Shown: positions 28,465 to 37,387 of the stretch, one piece after another
How positions within the stretch are numbered: position 1 is the first letter of the stretch
How the letters are laid out: each line of letters starts with the position of its first letter
Source of the DNA: Psychrosphaera aestuarii
Lineage (GTDB): Bacteria; Pseudomonadota; Gammaproteobacteria; Enterobacterales; Alteromonadaceae
Reading direction: 5' to 3'
NCBI RefSeq assembly: GCF_017948405.1
Contig: NZ_CP072844.1
Location: forward strand, 1,054,001-1,118,000
DNA: 64,000 bases
The notes under the pieces: model-generated
What the model was told of the DNA's origin: nothing
Database searches by the model: none
The model's input: the letters and a program-made list of their open reading frames with translations, nothing else
Position numbers and translations under genes: made by a program

Positions 28465-29061
28465 CTATCTTGTTGGCTGACAATGCTTACTAATGTAGGT
28501 ATCGGTTTTATCCGTAATTACGAGTGCTCGTGCGTCTTTGCAAAAATACGTTTTAACTTGGCCACTATAATCGCCACTAACAACAGAAGATATTTTGTTG
28601 ACTAGCGATTTAAAGTCACTACTTTCAGTAAAGTGCTCTTTTACGATGTAGTCGTATTTTAAATCCCAAATCAACTCCATGCCTTCTGTTCTTGCATAGG
28701 TTTCAAGTGCGGTTTTTAACGTATCGTTTTGTTTAAAAGAGCGTTTTATAGAGGCTCCTTGCCAATTGTCAGATGCGGGCTCAACGGTTCCGTCTAATGA
28801 GGCAAGTTGTTGAACCATAGATTGCTCTGGTTCAGGTAGTTTAATTGTATAATCATTTAGGCGTTCAGCACCTGGCTTAAGGGCCTGGCGAACTTCAGCG
28901 TAAAACTTGGCAACACCTTTCGCTACCGCATTTTCACTAGTTTTATTACTTTCGTCACTACCCCAATAAACAAAACCAACAATAATTAAGATAAATATGA
29001 CAGGGGCTAATATTTTACCTAAATACCCAGATTGCTTCTTTTTGCTTTTATTTTTATCCAT
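28465..29061 (-). CDS. TcpQ-like domain membrane protein
   Basis: A 198-residue protein with a basic cytoplasmic N-terminus, one membrane anchor (about 15-30) and a periplasmic C-terminal domain (about 105-195). That domain reads IKRSFKQNDTLKTALETYARTEGMELIWDL in pattern, as in TcpQ, the toxin-coregulated pilus biosynthesis Q family. TcpQ-type domains help secretins assemble in type IV pilus or type II secretion systems. No pilus genes are nearby. It lies 9 bases after the LpxL-type gene, on the same strand. Confidence 0.6.
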   Translation of the reverse strand: MDKNKSKKKQSGYLGKILAPVIFILIIVGFVYWGSDESNKTSENAVAKGVAKFYAEVRQALKPGAERLNDYTIKLPEPEQSMVQQLASLDGTVEPASDNWQGASIKRSFKQNDTLKTALETYARTEGMELIWDLKYDYIVKEHFTESSDFKSLVNKISSVVSGDYSGQVKTYFCKDARALVITDKTDTYISKHCQPTR

Positions 29062-29070
29062 AAGTCCCTC

Positions 29071-30021
29071 TTAATATAACGATTCAGGGGCGTCTTCAGG
29101 TCTAGTTTTAAACCGACGGTGTACCCACATATATTGTTCCATATTATCTAAAACAGCTTCTTCGACCCATTTATTTATCATCTTAGCGTTTTCTAAAGAG
29201 TCGTCACTAGGATAATCGGTTAAAGCTGGTAAAAATTCAATCTCATAACCACCGTTATTCGGTAATCTTTTTAATTTAGTTGGAATGGTAACTGCGTTTT
29301 TATGTCGAGAAAAAATTTCAGTTCCAGTTGTTGTTGCCGCTTGTTCAACATCAAAAAACGGAGCAAATACACTTCGGTTTGGTCCATAATCATGATCAGG
29401 TAAATAAACAGTAACCTCACCGTTAGATAAGGCTTTTAGTAAGCCTTTAACATCTCGCTTACCAATCATATATCTGTTTGAGCGACAGCGACCTCGGTAC
29501 TGAACCCATTCAAGCAGTTTGTTGTTGTGGGGGCGGTAAAAACCAACGCACGGGTAACCAGCTTCGCCTAATACTCTGGCCATCATTTCCAATGGCAAGA
29601 TGTGGAAAAATAGTAGAAAAATGCCTTTGCCTTGTTGCAACGCGTCATCAATATGCTCTGTTCCTTTAACATGGCATATTGGCTTTGCTCGCCAAGACGG
29701 CCACCACCAAGATATGCCACTCTCGAAAAGTGCGATGCCAGCATTTTCAAAATTTATTTTAACTAACTTGTCTATTTCAGTCGCTGACATATTTGGAAAG
29801 CACAGTTGTAGGTTGCGACTGGCGATGTTTTTACGTCGCTTTAAAACTTTCATTAATAGTCTGCCGATGAGTCGACCCATAGCTAATTGCAGTTTATATG
29901 GTAGCCAACTAAGTAGATATAGTGTTGAGATCGTTAACCAGGTCAGCCAAAATTTAGGATGCAAAAAACTCAAAGAAAATGTAGGGGCGATAAATGAATG
30001 ACTCGATTCTCGTTTACTCAA
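29071..30021 (-). CDS. LpxL-type lipid A biosynthesis acyltransferase
   Basis: Inner-membrane acyltransferase that adds a secondary fatty acid to lipid A precursors. With a TTG start at 30021 it has 316 residues; LHPKFWLTWL then falls where LpxL starts (E. coli 306 aa). Catalytic H140-x4-E145 (HILPLE) and DHDYGP, FAPFFDVEQAA, YMWVHRRFKTRP are typical. The frame stays open to ATGs at 30057 and 30096, but these lack ribosome sites and would add unconserved residues; a GGAA precedes the TTG. Whether it acts as LpxL or LpxP cannot be told. Confidence 0.82.
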   Translation of the reverse strand: MSKRESSHSFIAPTFSLSFLHPKFWLTWLTISTLYLLSWLPYKLQLAMGRLIGRLLMKVLKRRKNIASRNLQLCFPNMSATEIDKLVKINFENAGIALFESGISWWWPSWRAKPICHVKGTEHIDDALQQGKGIFLLFFHILPLEMMARVLGEAGYPCVGFYRPHNNKLLEWVQYRGRCRSNRYMIGKRDVKGLLKALSNGEVTVYLPDHDYGPNRSVFAPFFDVEQAATTTGTEIFSRHKNAVTIPTKLKRLPNNGGYEIEFLPALTDYPSDDSLENAKMINKWVEEAVLDNMEQYMWVHRRFKTRPEDAPESLY

Positions 30022-30144
30022 AACTGGATTCCGTGCTTGGTGACAAGTTAAAAACATAAGTATTCTAACCGATATCGACAGATTATGGATAACCATTTTT
30101 AGATGGGCATATTTATTAGTAATACAGGTAGGAAATCACGTCAT

Positions 30145-30173
30145 AAAAAAACGGAGCAGGTGCTCCGTTTTTA
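30145..30173. terminator. Bidirectional terminator downstream of tolC
   Basis: AAAAAACGGAGCA (to 30158) / TGCTCCGTTTTT (from 30161); a GGAG/CTCC-cored stem flanked by A and T runs, 40 bases beyond the tolC stop. Confidence 0.75.
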
Positions 30174-30209
30174 GTTTGATATCAACGTGATTTTTTAAGG
30201 TCAGGCTGT

Positions 30210-31532
30210 TTATTTAAGACCATTGTTAACGGCTGTTAAATCTTGACCGTTAAGTTGGCCGGCAGCTTGTTTTAATGACAGCATGGCTAGAATGTAGTCG
30301 TAACGGCTCGTTGCTAGGTTACGCTTAGCGTTATATAAGTTTCTAGTACTGTTTAGAACATCAACAATTGTACGAGTACCTACATCAAAGCCAGCTTGAG
30401 TTGCTTGCAATGCACTCTCTGCAGAGACGACAGACTGATTAAGTGCTTTTAACGTAGACACAAGCGAAGAAACATCAGCAAAAGACGTTCGTACATTGCG
30501 AACTACGGCACGATAAGCCGCTTCACGATCTTCGCTAGCAAAGACGTAATTTGCTTGCGCTTGCTTAATCGCAGCGGTGGTGCCACCACCACTATAAATA
30601 GGTACATTAAGATTAATGCCGATAGAAGATGAGTTTAGACCAGGGCCATCAATATCTTTACCTGCATCATTGTGATTAATACGTGCAGTTAAATCTAACG
30701 TTGGATAATGACCTGCATCCGCACGTTTAATTTCAAATTTTGCTGCATCAACAACTAATTCTTTGCCTTTTAAATCTAGGTTGTTTTGCTCTGCTTTTTC
30801 AACCCATTGCTGAACGTCGTTAGGCGTTGGTAATGAAGCTTCAAAACGCTCGGTATTAAGTGCATTAAAGTTGTTGTAGAACTTGCCGGTAATTTCTCGT
30901 AGAGCTTCTTTCGAAATTTCCAAATTGTTCTTACTGCGAATTTCCGTTGCAACCGCAGTGTCAAAGTTTGCTTGAGCTTCATGTACGTCGGTAATCGCAG
31001 TTAAACCTACTTTAAAACGTTCTTTTGTTTGCTCTAATTGACGCTCGATCGCTTTTTTCTCTGCTTGAACAAACTCTAAATTGTCTTGTGCCTTTAATAC
31101 GTTAAAGTAACTTGTCGCAACACGTTGGATTAGCGTTTGCTGTGCTAAATTAAAGCTAGTTTGTGCTTGTAATGCACGTTTTTCAGATGCGTCTAAGTTG
31201 TACCAATCACCCATTTTGAAAATGTTTTGGGTTAATGTAATGCCATAGCTTAAATTACTTGAATCGTAATCATACACTTCACCAGTGGTCGTACTTACAG
31301 CTTCCGAGTTGCCCATGGAATAACCAGCTGAGAAAAAAACATTTGGTAATAATCTAGAGAAAGCTTGTTCTTCTAATTGCAAACTGGCTTCATAATTCGC
31401 CTTTGCTTTGAGTGTCTGTGGATCGTTTTGTACTGCATCTTTGTAGGCATCTAATAAGTTTGTCGCTTGACTTTGCATAGATACGCTGGCAAAAAATAGC
31501 GCTATTGATGCAGTTAATAAAGACTTTCTCAT
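30210..31532 (-). CDS. tolC: TolC family outer-membrane channel
   Basis: Outer-membrane efflux/type I secretion channel. The 440 residues begin with a signal peptide (cleavage after QSQA, about 23). The two repeated coiled-coil/strand halves follow (ATSYFNVLKAQDNLEFV with AQANFDTAVATE; then YRAVVRNVRTSFADV with GFDVGTRTIVDVLNSTRNLY). The neighbour across the promoter region is nudF, the same tolC-nudF divergence as in E. coli. Confidence 0.94.
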   Translation of the reverse strand: MRKSLLTASIALFFASVSMQSQATNLLDAYKDAVQNDPQTLKAKANYEASLQLEEQAFSRLLPNVFFSAGYSMGNSEAVSTTTGEVYDYDSSNLSYGITLTQNIFKMGDWYNLDASEKRALQAQTSFNLAQQTLIQRVATSYFNVLKAQDNLEFVQAEKKAIERQLEQTKERFKVGLTAITDVHEAQANFDTAVATEIRSKNNLEISKEALREITGKFYNNFNALNTERFEASLPTPNDVQQWVEKAEQNNLDLKGKELVVDAAKFEIKRADAGHYPTLDLTARINHNDAGKDIDGPGLNSSSIGINLNVPIYSGGGTTAAIKQAQANYVFASEDREAAYRAVVRNVRTSFADVSSLVSTLKALNQSVVSAESALQATQAGFDVGTRTIVDVLNSTRNLYNAKRNLATSRYDYILAMLSLKQAAGQLNGQDLTAVNNGLK

Positions 31533-31732
31533 ACTGGTTCCTTAACAGAAAATTTATTGCAATCTTGACGTTTACCGATAATTGGCTTCATTGTAGCCTT
31601 TCTCTTTGTTTCACGTAATGTTTTTATTGTAAATATCTATTCAGCAAATGTAACAGAATATTGAATTGTAAATAAGCTGATAACGTTTTTTATGTTAAAC
31701 TGGCGCGCGCATTTGAACGGTAAGGATCACAA

Positions 31733-32371
31733 ATGGCGAACTCAAAATATACCCCTCTATTTGATAACAAAAATATTGAAATCAAGTCTGTTGAGCGAGT
31801 ATTCAATGGATTTTTTAAAATTAATAAGTTTACATTTCGTCATTCATTATTCAAAGGCGGTCAAAGTAATTGGATTGAGCGAGAGATCTTTGAGCGTGGT
31901 GACGCTGTAGGAGTGTTACCTTACGATCCTTTTTTACAAAAAGTTGTGCTAATTGAGCAAGTGAGAATTGGCGCTCAGGCATCAAAGGATACACCTTGGT
32001 TATTAGAGGTGATCGCGGGTATGGTTGATAAAGAACATGAAGATTTAGAGGATGTCGCGAAAAGGGAGTCGTTAGAAGAGGCGAATTTGCACATTGATAC
32101 ATTGACACCTATGTTAAGTTATTTATCCAGTCCGGGCGGAACTAGCGAGCGACTTTATTTATACTTAGGTGTGATAAATAGTGAAAATGTTGGTGGGGTT
32201 CATGGCTTAGATGACGAAAACGAGGATATAAAAGTTCATGTGATGGATGTTGAGCATGCGTTTGAACTTCTAGATTCAGGAGTCATTGATAATGCAGCGA
32301 CTGTGATTAGCCTGCAATGGCTCAAATTAAACAAAGATAAGATAGACAGTAACGCTTCTGTTACAGAGTAA
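31733..32371 (+). CDS. nudF: ADP-ribose pyrophosphatase NudF
   Basis: Nudix hydrolase that splits ADP-ribose into AMP and ribose-5-phosphate. The 212 residues align well with E. coli NudF (SSPGGTSERL, HGLDDENEDIKVHV, IDNAATVISLQWL). The Nudix box is G96-x6-E103-x7-R111-E112-SL-EE: one residue longer than the canonical G-x5-E spacing, and with EEAN in place of EEAG. The catalytic RE..EE core is kept, so it is probably active. AAGGATC is the ribosome site. It heads a run with yqiB, yqiA and parE. Confidence 0.93.
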   Translation: MANSKYTPLFDNKNIEIKSVERVFNGFFKINKFTFRHSLFKGGQSNWIEREIFERGDAVGVLPYDPFLQKVVLIEQVRIGAQASKDTPWLLEVIAGMVDKEHEDLEDVAKRESLEEANLHIDTLTPMLSYLSSPGGTSERLYLYLGVINSENVGGVHGLDDENEDIKVHVMDVEHAFELLDSGVIDNAATVISLQWLKLNKDKIDSNASVTE

Positions 32372-32383
32372 AATAGAGAATAT

Positions 32384-32848
32384 ATGAATACAGTCAAAAA
32401 AGAGAAGTACGTAGTTGATCTGCAAAAGTTACAAAGTATTTGTAGTCGCAACTATGCGTTATTGCTTCGATTACTGCCACTGGATTATTCAAACCAGCAA
32501 ACTTGGCAGATTGAGCTTGGACAAGGTCTCTATTTTATATTGTCTGTTCTTGACGTTACGCCCTATACAGAGCAATTTAAGCTAGTTCAAAAAAGTAATT
32601 TGCCAACATTAGTTGGACAACTAGAAATAGAGTTTCGACTTTATCACGACGCACAAATGGTGGAAGTGACAAAGTATCAGCAACAAGACAGAATTAGGGC
32701 GAATAATCCCTATCCAAACTCTAAGTTGCATCATAAAGACGAGAAAACCCAGATTAACGCTTTACTAAAAGATTGGTTAAACCTGGCCATTGATCATCAA
32801 TTCAATAAGTCCAAAGAGGCGGTGTTGCGAAACTCAGCATCAAACTAA
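32384..32848 (+). CDS. yqiB: DUF1249 family protein YqiB
   Basis: A 154-residue protein: YVVDLQKLQSICSRNYALLL, then QLEIEFRLYHDAQMVEV and NNPYPNSKLHHKDEKTQIN, matching YqiB/DUF1249. Its function is unknown. It starts 12 bases after nudF and its end nearly touches yqiA (22 bases), an operon order as in E. coli but without cpdA. Confidence 0.88.
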   Translation: MNTVKKEKYVVDLQKLQSICSRNYALLLRLLPLDYSNQQTWQIELGQGLYFILSVLDVTPYTEQFKLVQKSNLPTLVGQLEIEFRLYHDAQMVEVTKYQQQDRIRANNPYPNSKLHHKDEKTQINALLKDWLNLAIDHQFNKSKEAVLRNSASN

Positions 32849-32870
32849 GTTAACGATAAAAGAAGTCACC

Positions 32871-33446
32871 ATGCGTAGTATTATATATCTCCACGGATTT
32901 CACTCTTCACCAATGTCCGAAAAAGCAAAGCAGTTTGTCGAATATGTTGAACAAAACTATCCCGATATTAACGTTTATGCTCCTCAGTTAGCGGTATATC
33001 CTATTGATGCAATTAACACAGTAGAAGGTTTAGTTACTGAACTAAAAAATAGTAGCGAGCTACTTGGTATTGTAGGAAGTAGCCTAGGTGGGTATATAAG
33101 CACTTACATTCACAATAAGTACGATGTGCCAGCGGTGGTGATTAATCCAGCCGTAAAACCGTTTGAATTATTAGAAGAATACATCGGTGAGCAAATTCAT
33201 CCAATCACCGGTGAGCAGTATGTGCTTGAACCTCGACATATGTTGCAACTACAACATATTTATCAGCCAACAATTAAGTGTCCCAACAAAGTTTGGTGCT
33301 TACAGCAAGAAGGCGATGAAGTGTTAGATTATCGCCAAGCTAGTGAGCATTATAAAGAGTCAGTATTAACCTTGGAGCCTGGTGGCGATCATAGTTTTGT
33401 TGGCTTTAATCGATACTTACCAAAGATAGTAGAATTTTTCCTTTAA
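32871..33446 (+). CDS. yqiA: YqiA family esterase
   Basis: Alpha/beta hydrolase of 191 residues with esterase activity in E. coli. IIYLHGFHSSPMSEKAK is the oxyanion region. The nucleophile serine lies in VGSSLGGY, and the catalytic His in GGDHSFVGF near the C-terminus. I chose ATG 32871 with AGAAG upstream; an upstream in-frame start inside yqiB adds an unrelated 27 residues. Confidence 0.9.
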   Translation: MRSIIYLHGFHSSPMSEKAKQFVEYVEQNYPDINVYAPQLAVYPIDAINTVEGLVTELKNSSELLGIVGSSLGGYISTYIHNKYDVPAVVINPAVKPFELLEEYIGEQIHPITGEQYVLEPRHMLQLQHIYQPTIKCPNKVWCLQQEGDEVLDYRQASEHYKESVLTLEPGGDHSFVGFNRYLPKIVEFFL

Positions 33447-33504
33447 GTTTGACTCAATCCTAGTTAACCTTCATTTAGAACCTAAAATTAGAATAATAAG
33501 CGCT

Positions 33505-35406
33505 ATGACAAATCAATCTTATAATGCAGAAGCAATCGAAGTATTAAACGGCCTAGAGCCTGTTCGTCGTCGCCCTGGAATGTACACAGATACAACGCGT
33601 CCAAATCACTTGGCGCAAGAAGTCATCGATAACAGTGTCGATGAAGCACTTGCTGGTCACGCGACTAACATAGTGGTGACTTTGCACGAAGATAATTCAT
33701 TAGAAGTATCAGACGATGGCCGTGGTATGCCGGTTGATATTCACCCGGAAGAAGGTATTCCAGGAGTAGAATTAATTCTTACTAAACTGCACGCTGGTGG
33801 CAAGTTTTCTAACAGCAATTATGAGTTCTCTGGTGGTTTACATGGTGTAGGTGTTTCAGTCGTAAATGCTTTAACTACCCGAATGGAAGTACGAGTTCGC
33901 CGTGACGCACAAGAATACCTTATTGCTTTTGAAAATGGTGACAAGGTTCAGGACCTCGAAGTTATTGGAACGGTTGGCCGACGTAATACGGGTACCACCG
34001 TTCGTTTTTGGCCAGATGCATCTTATTTTGATAGCGCAAAATTTTCTAATTCTCGACTGATACATAACCTCAGAGCAAAAGCGGTACTTTGCCCAGGTTT
34101 AAAAATTAAATTCAATAATAAACAGCTCAAAGAAACACACGAATGGTATTACCAAGATGGTCTTAAAGATTATTTGGTTGATGCGGTAAAAGGCTATGTG
34201 AATTTGCCTGAAGACCCATTCATTGGATCTTTCAGCGGTAACCTAGAAGCGGCGGATTGGGCAGTAACTTGGCTACCTGAAGGTGGCGACTCTATTGGTG
34301 AAAGTTACGTTAACCTGATCCCAACGGCACAAGGTGGTACTCACGTTAATGGTCTTCGCCAAGGTTTATTAGAGGCTATGCGTGAGTTTTGTGAATTTAG
34401 AAACTTGGTTCCTCGAGGCATTAAATTAACTCCAGAAGATATTTGGGAACGCTGTAGCTATATTTTATCGGTGAAAATGCAAGACCCTCAATTTGCAGGT
34501 CAAACTAAAGAACGACTTTCTTCGAGACAGTGTGCAACCTTTGTTTCTGGCGTAGTAAAAGATTCATTCAGCTTATGGTTAAACACACATACTGACATCG
34601 CTGAATTACTTGCAGAAATGTGTATCAGTAATGCTCAAAAACGACTTAAAGCGGCAAAAAAAGTTATTCGTAAAAAAGTAACGCAAGGACCAGCATTACC
34701 AGGAAAGTTAACGGACTGTTCGAGTCAAGAAAATGACCGTACAGAACTATTTTTGGTAGAGGGTGACTCAGCTGGTGGTTCGGCAAAACAAGCTCGAGAC
34801 CGAGAGTTTCAGGCAATTATGCCATTACGAGGAAAAATACTTAACACTTGGGAAGTAGAAGCCGGACAGGTTCTCGCGTCTCAAGAAGTCCATGATATCT
34901 CTGTTGCAATTGGCATGGATCCTGACTCTTCTGACTTGAGCCAACTACGTTATGGCAAAGTGTGTATTCTCGCCGACGCTGATAGTGATGGTTTGCATAT
35001 CGCGACCTTGTTGTGTGCACTGTTTACTCGACACTATAGAACCTTAGTTGAAGCTGGTCATGTTTATGTCGCTATGCCTCCGCTTTATCGAATCGACGTG
35101 GGTAAAGAGGTATTTTATGCACTTGATGATGGTGAAAAAGATGGGATTTTAGATCGTATTGCCGCTGAAAAGAAAAAAGGTAAAGTGAACGTGCAGCGCT
35201 TTAAAGGTTTGGGTGAAATGAACCCGCTGCAATTACGTGAAACAACGATGGATCCTAATACCAGACGCTTGGTGCAGTTAACGATAGACGAAATTGAGCC
35301 TACGATGGAAATGTTAGACATGTTGTTGGCTAAAAAGCGCGCAGGAGACCGTAAGTCGTGGCTTGAAAGCAAAGGCAATAAAGCGGACGGTTTAATATCA
35401 CTCTAA
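33505..35406 (+). CDS. parE: DNA topoisomerase IV subunit B
   Basis: ATPase subunit of topoisomerase IV, which decatenates sister chromosomes. The 633 residues carry the GHKL ATPase motifs (EVIDNSVDEALAGHA, DDGRGMPVDIH, GGLHGVGVSVVNAL), the transducer (QTKERLSS) and the TOPRIM region (VEGDSAGGSAKQARDRE, DADSDGLHI). It is the last of the nudF-yqiB-yqiA-parE run; parC follows after one extra gene. Confidence 0.97.
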   Translation: MTNQSYNAEAIEVLNGLEPVRRRPGMYTDTTRPNHLAQEVIDNSVDEALAGHATNIVVTLHEDNSLEVSDDGRGMPVDIHPEEGIPGVELILTKLHAGGKFSNSNYEFSGGLHGVGVSVVNALTTRMEVRVRRDAQEYLIAFENGDKVQDLEVIGTVGRRNTGTTVRFWPDASYFDSAKFSNSRLIHNLRAKAVLCPGLKIKFNNKQLKETHEWYYQDGLKDYLVDAVKGYVNLPEDPFIGSFSGNLEAADWAVTWLPEGGDSIGESYVNLIPTAQGGTHVNGLRQGLLEAMREFCEFRNLVPRGIKLTPEDIWERCSYILSVKMQDPQFAGQTKERLSSRQCATFVSGVVKDSFSLWLNTHTDIAELLAEMCISNAQKRLKAAKKVIRKKVTQGPALPGKLTDCSSQENDRTELFLVEGDSAGGSAKQARDREFQAIMPLRGKILNTWEVEAGQVLASQEVHDISVAIGMDPDSSDLSQLRYGKVCILADADSDGLHIATLLCALFTRHYRTLVEAGHVYVAMPPLYRIDVGKEVFYALDDGEKDGILDRIAAEKKKGKVNVQRFKGLGEMNPLQLRETTMDPNTRRLVQLTIDEIEPTMEMLDMLLAKKRAGDRKSWLESKGNKADGLISL

Positions 35407-35428
35407 TATTAGTGTAGATAGGAAAGTT

Positions 35429-37366
35429 ATGGGTATCGCGACAGCGTGGAAGAAAAAAAACGCATTGTTATCAATTTTGACGATAGCAGTCGTGCTTACA
35501 CCTATTTTTTCTGTCTATGCAACCTTTGATGTCAGTAACTCCTCTGAAAAAGTTATAAAAGTAGGGCAATTATCTAAAGCCAAATCTCAATTTAAAAAAG
35601 AGTACGGTTCTTTTGCAAACTTTATCGCACAAGCAGAGTCGCATATATCGAAAGATCCAACTTGGGTGTTAACGGGCGTTAGATTTTTTAATGCTGACTT
35701 TGATGCTAACGATGACCTAACAATTGCGCAGCAGATTCAACTAAACATGCTCCATGTGGAAGCGTTAGTTGAACTTGCTCGGTACGGACAAGCCCAATTG
35801 GCATTGCACAGAATGTCTACGCTTATAGAAGTGGCAAGCTTAGACATTCAACTTCGTTGGCACGAATTGTCTATCGAAGTGGCATTGAAAAACCTTAACT
35901 TCGATGTCGTGTCGACTCATTTTGAGCAGGTATTTACAATATTAAATGCTGTTTCCGTAGATGATTATGTTGGCGTTTATTGGACTATCAAACGTGGTCA
36001 GTTTTATCGTTATGTTCAAGATTACCAAAAAGCAAAGTTCTGGTTGACAGCAGCAGAGCATAAGGCGCAGCACAGTGAGCAAATAGCGCTAATAGTATGG
36101 AGTCAAAAAGAAGTTATTCATTTGTTAATAGATGAAAACAATCTTTTTTTGGCAAACCAAGCCTATCAGCGGTTAGTTGAACTTTTGGAGGAGCAAAGTC
36201 TAGCGGTATTGGCTGAGCAATTAAAACTGGACTGGGCGTTGTTAAATCGTCACCAGCTAAAATATAGGTTGGCAGATAAGCGTTTAGAAGCTGTTTATGC
36301 ATATGCGGATAACAATAAAAATCGTCATTTGCAATTAAGGGCCTTAATAGAATTAATTAAGAGCCAGATAGATCAGAACAATCTAGGCTACGCGCAACAG
36401 TTGATTAAAGCTGCAAATACACTCAAAGGTTTACCTGGAGCGTTAGGCAGAAATGATGACGACAAAAGACAAACGCTCAATGAATTAAACTTCTCAGGTG
36501 CGAGATTAGCGTTGTTAAATAATACATTTCAAAAAGCAGAACGTCTGTTGAAAACGATTTATATCTCACATCAAAACGCTCGTATTCAGCTGGGTGGACA
36601 ATCAGATGTAAAATCTCAGTTGTCATTAGTCGATGTTAATGTACTAAAACGAAAGGTTGCGGTTGCTCAACATAATTGGCAACTAGTGGCTCAATTAGAT
36701 GCATTGATTGCTTTTCAAAGTAACGAAGTTCATGCATTACAAACAAAAAAGCTCGCTAGCTACAGGGCATACGAACAACAGCAAATACAAAAAGAAAACG
36801 AACGTCAATTGCTCGAGTATCAGGTAATGAATCAAGATTTGTCGACGGCATTTTTAGCGCTCGCAGATAAATTATCAAATACAAGGTGGCTGATATTAAT
36901 TTTAGTATTCGGGCTAGTATTCGCTATATACAATGCGGTATTACGGCGCCAAGCTGGTCGCAGTGCGCTGTCTGGTCATTTGGTATTGCAAAATGCTGAA
37001 AAAGCGGTCAATCAGATGATGGCAAGTGAAAAAACGTTCAGCATTGTAGCGATTGATTTTAATCACGTGTCATCACTTAATAACGCTTACGGAGTATTAA
37101 AAACCGACTTGGCCATTAACGATAAATTGGCAAAAATTAAGCAACTAAATACGCGTTATCAAGTTTTACCAATTAGCGGTCATCGATATTGGTTAATCGC
37201 AGAAGGTTACAACTCAGATCAAGCGGGAGTTTTGGTGACGCGAATAGAAAAACAATTAGAACAAACACAGCCACTACTCTCGGCTCGTTATGAAATCTGT
37301 GAGGTTTCTGAGCCTACAGAATTTATGACAATATTAAATCAATTAGAATCGAACTTAGCCAAATAA
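35429..37366 (+). CDS. Unknown membrane protein: TPR-like periplasmic region plus degenerate GGDEF-like domain
   Basis: A 645-residue protein I cannot name. Residues ~13-32 form a signal anchor. Residues ~60-480 are helical and TPR-like (LHVEALVELARYGQAQLALH, YGYAQ-type repeats) and probably periplasmic. A membrane segment lies near 487-505 (WLILILVFGLVFAIYNAVL). The C-terminal ~120 residues follow a GGDEF domain's pattern (FSIVAIDFNHVSSLNNAYG), but the position of the GGDEF loop reads SGHRYWLIAE, so it should not make c-di-GMP. It starts 23 bases after parE and ends 22 bases before parC, probably cotranscribed with both. Confidence 0.7.
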   Translation: MGIATAWKKKNALLSILTIAVVLTPIFSVYATFDVSNSSEKVIKVGQLSKAKSQFKKEYGSFANFIAQAESHISKDPTWVLTGVRFFNADFDANDDLTIAQQIQLNMLHVEALVELARYGQAQLALHRMSTLIEVASLDIQLRWHELSIEVALKNLNFDVVSTHFEQVFTILNAVSVDDYVGVYWTIKRGQFYRYVQDYQKAKFWLTAAEHKAQHSEQIALIVWSQKEVIHLLIDENNLFLANQAYQRLVELLEEQSLAVLAEQLKLDWALLNRHQLKYRLADKRLEAVYAYADNNKNRHLQLRALIELIKSQIDQNNLGYAQQLIKAANTLKGLPGALGRNDDDKRQTLNELNFSGARLALLNNTFQKAERLLKTIYISHQNARIQLGGQSDVKSQLSLVDVNVLKRKVAVAQHNWQLVAQLDALIAFQSNEVHALQTKKLASYRAYEQQQIQKENERQLLEYQVMNQDLSTAFLALADKLSNTRWLILILVFGLVFAIYNAVLRRQAGRSALSGHLVLQNAEKAVNQMMASEKTFSIVAIDFNHVSSLNNAYGVLKTDLAINDKLAKIKQLNTRYQVLPISGHRYWLIAEGYNSDQAGVLVTRIEKQLEQTQPLLSARYEICEVSEPTEFMTILNQLESNLAK

Positions 37367-37387
37367 GAAGATAAGAAGGTATAGGTA

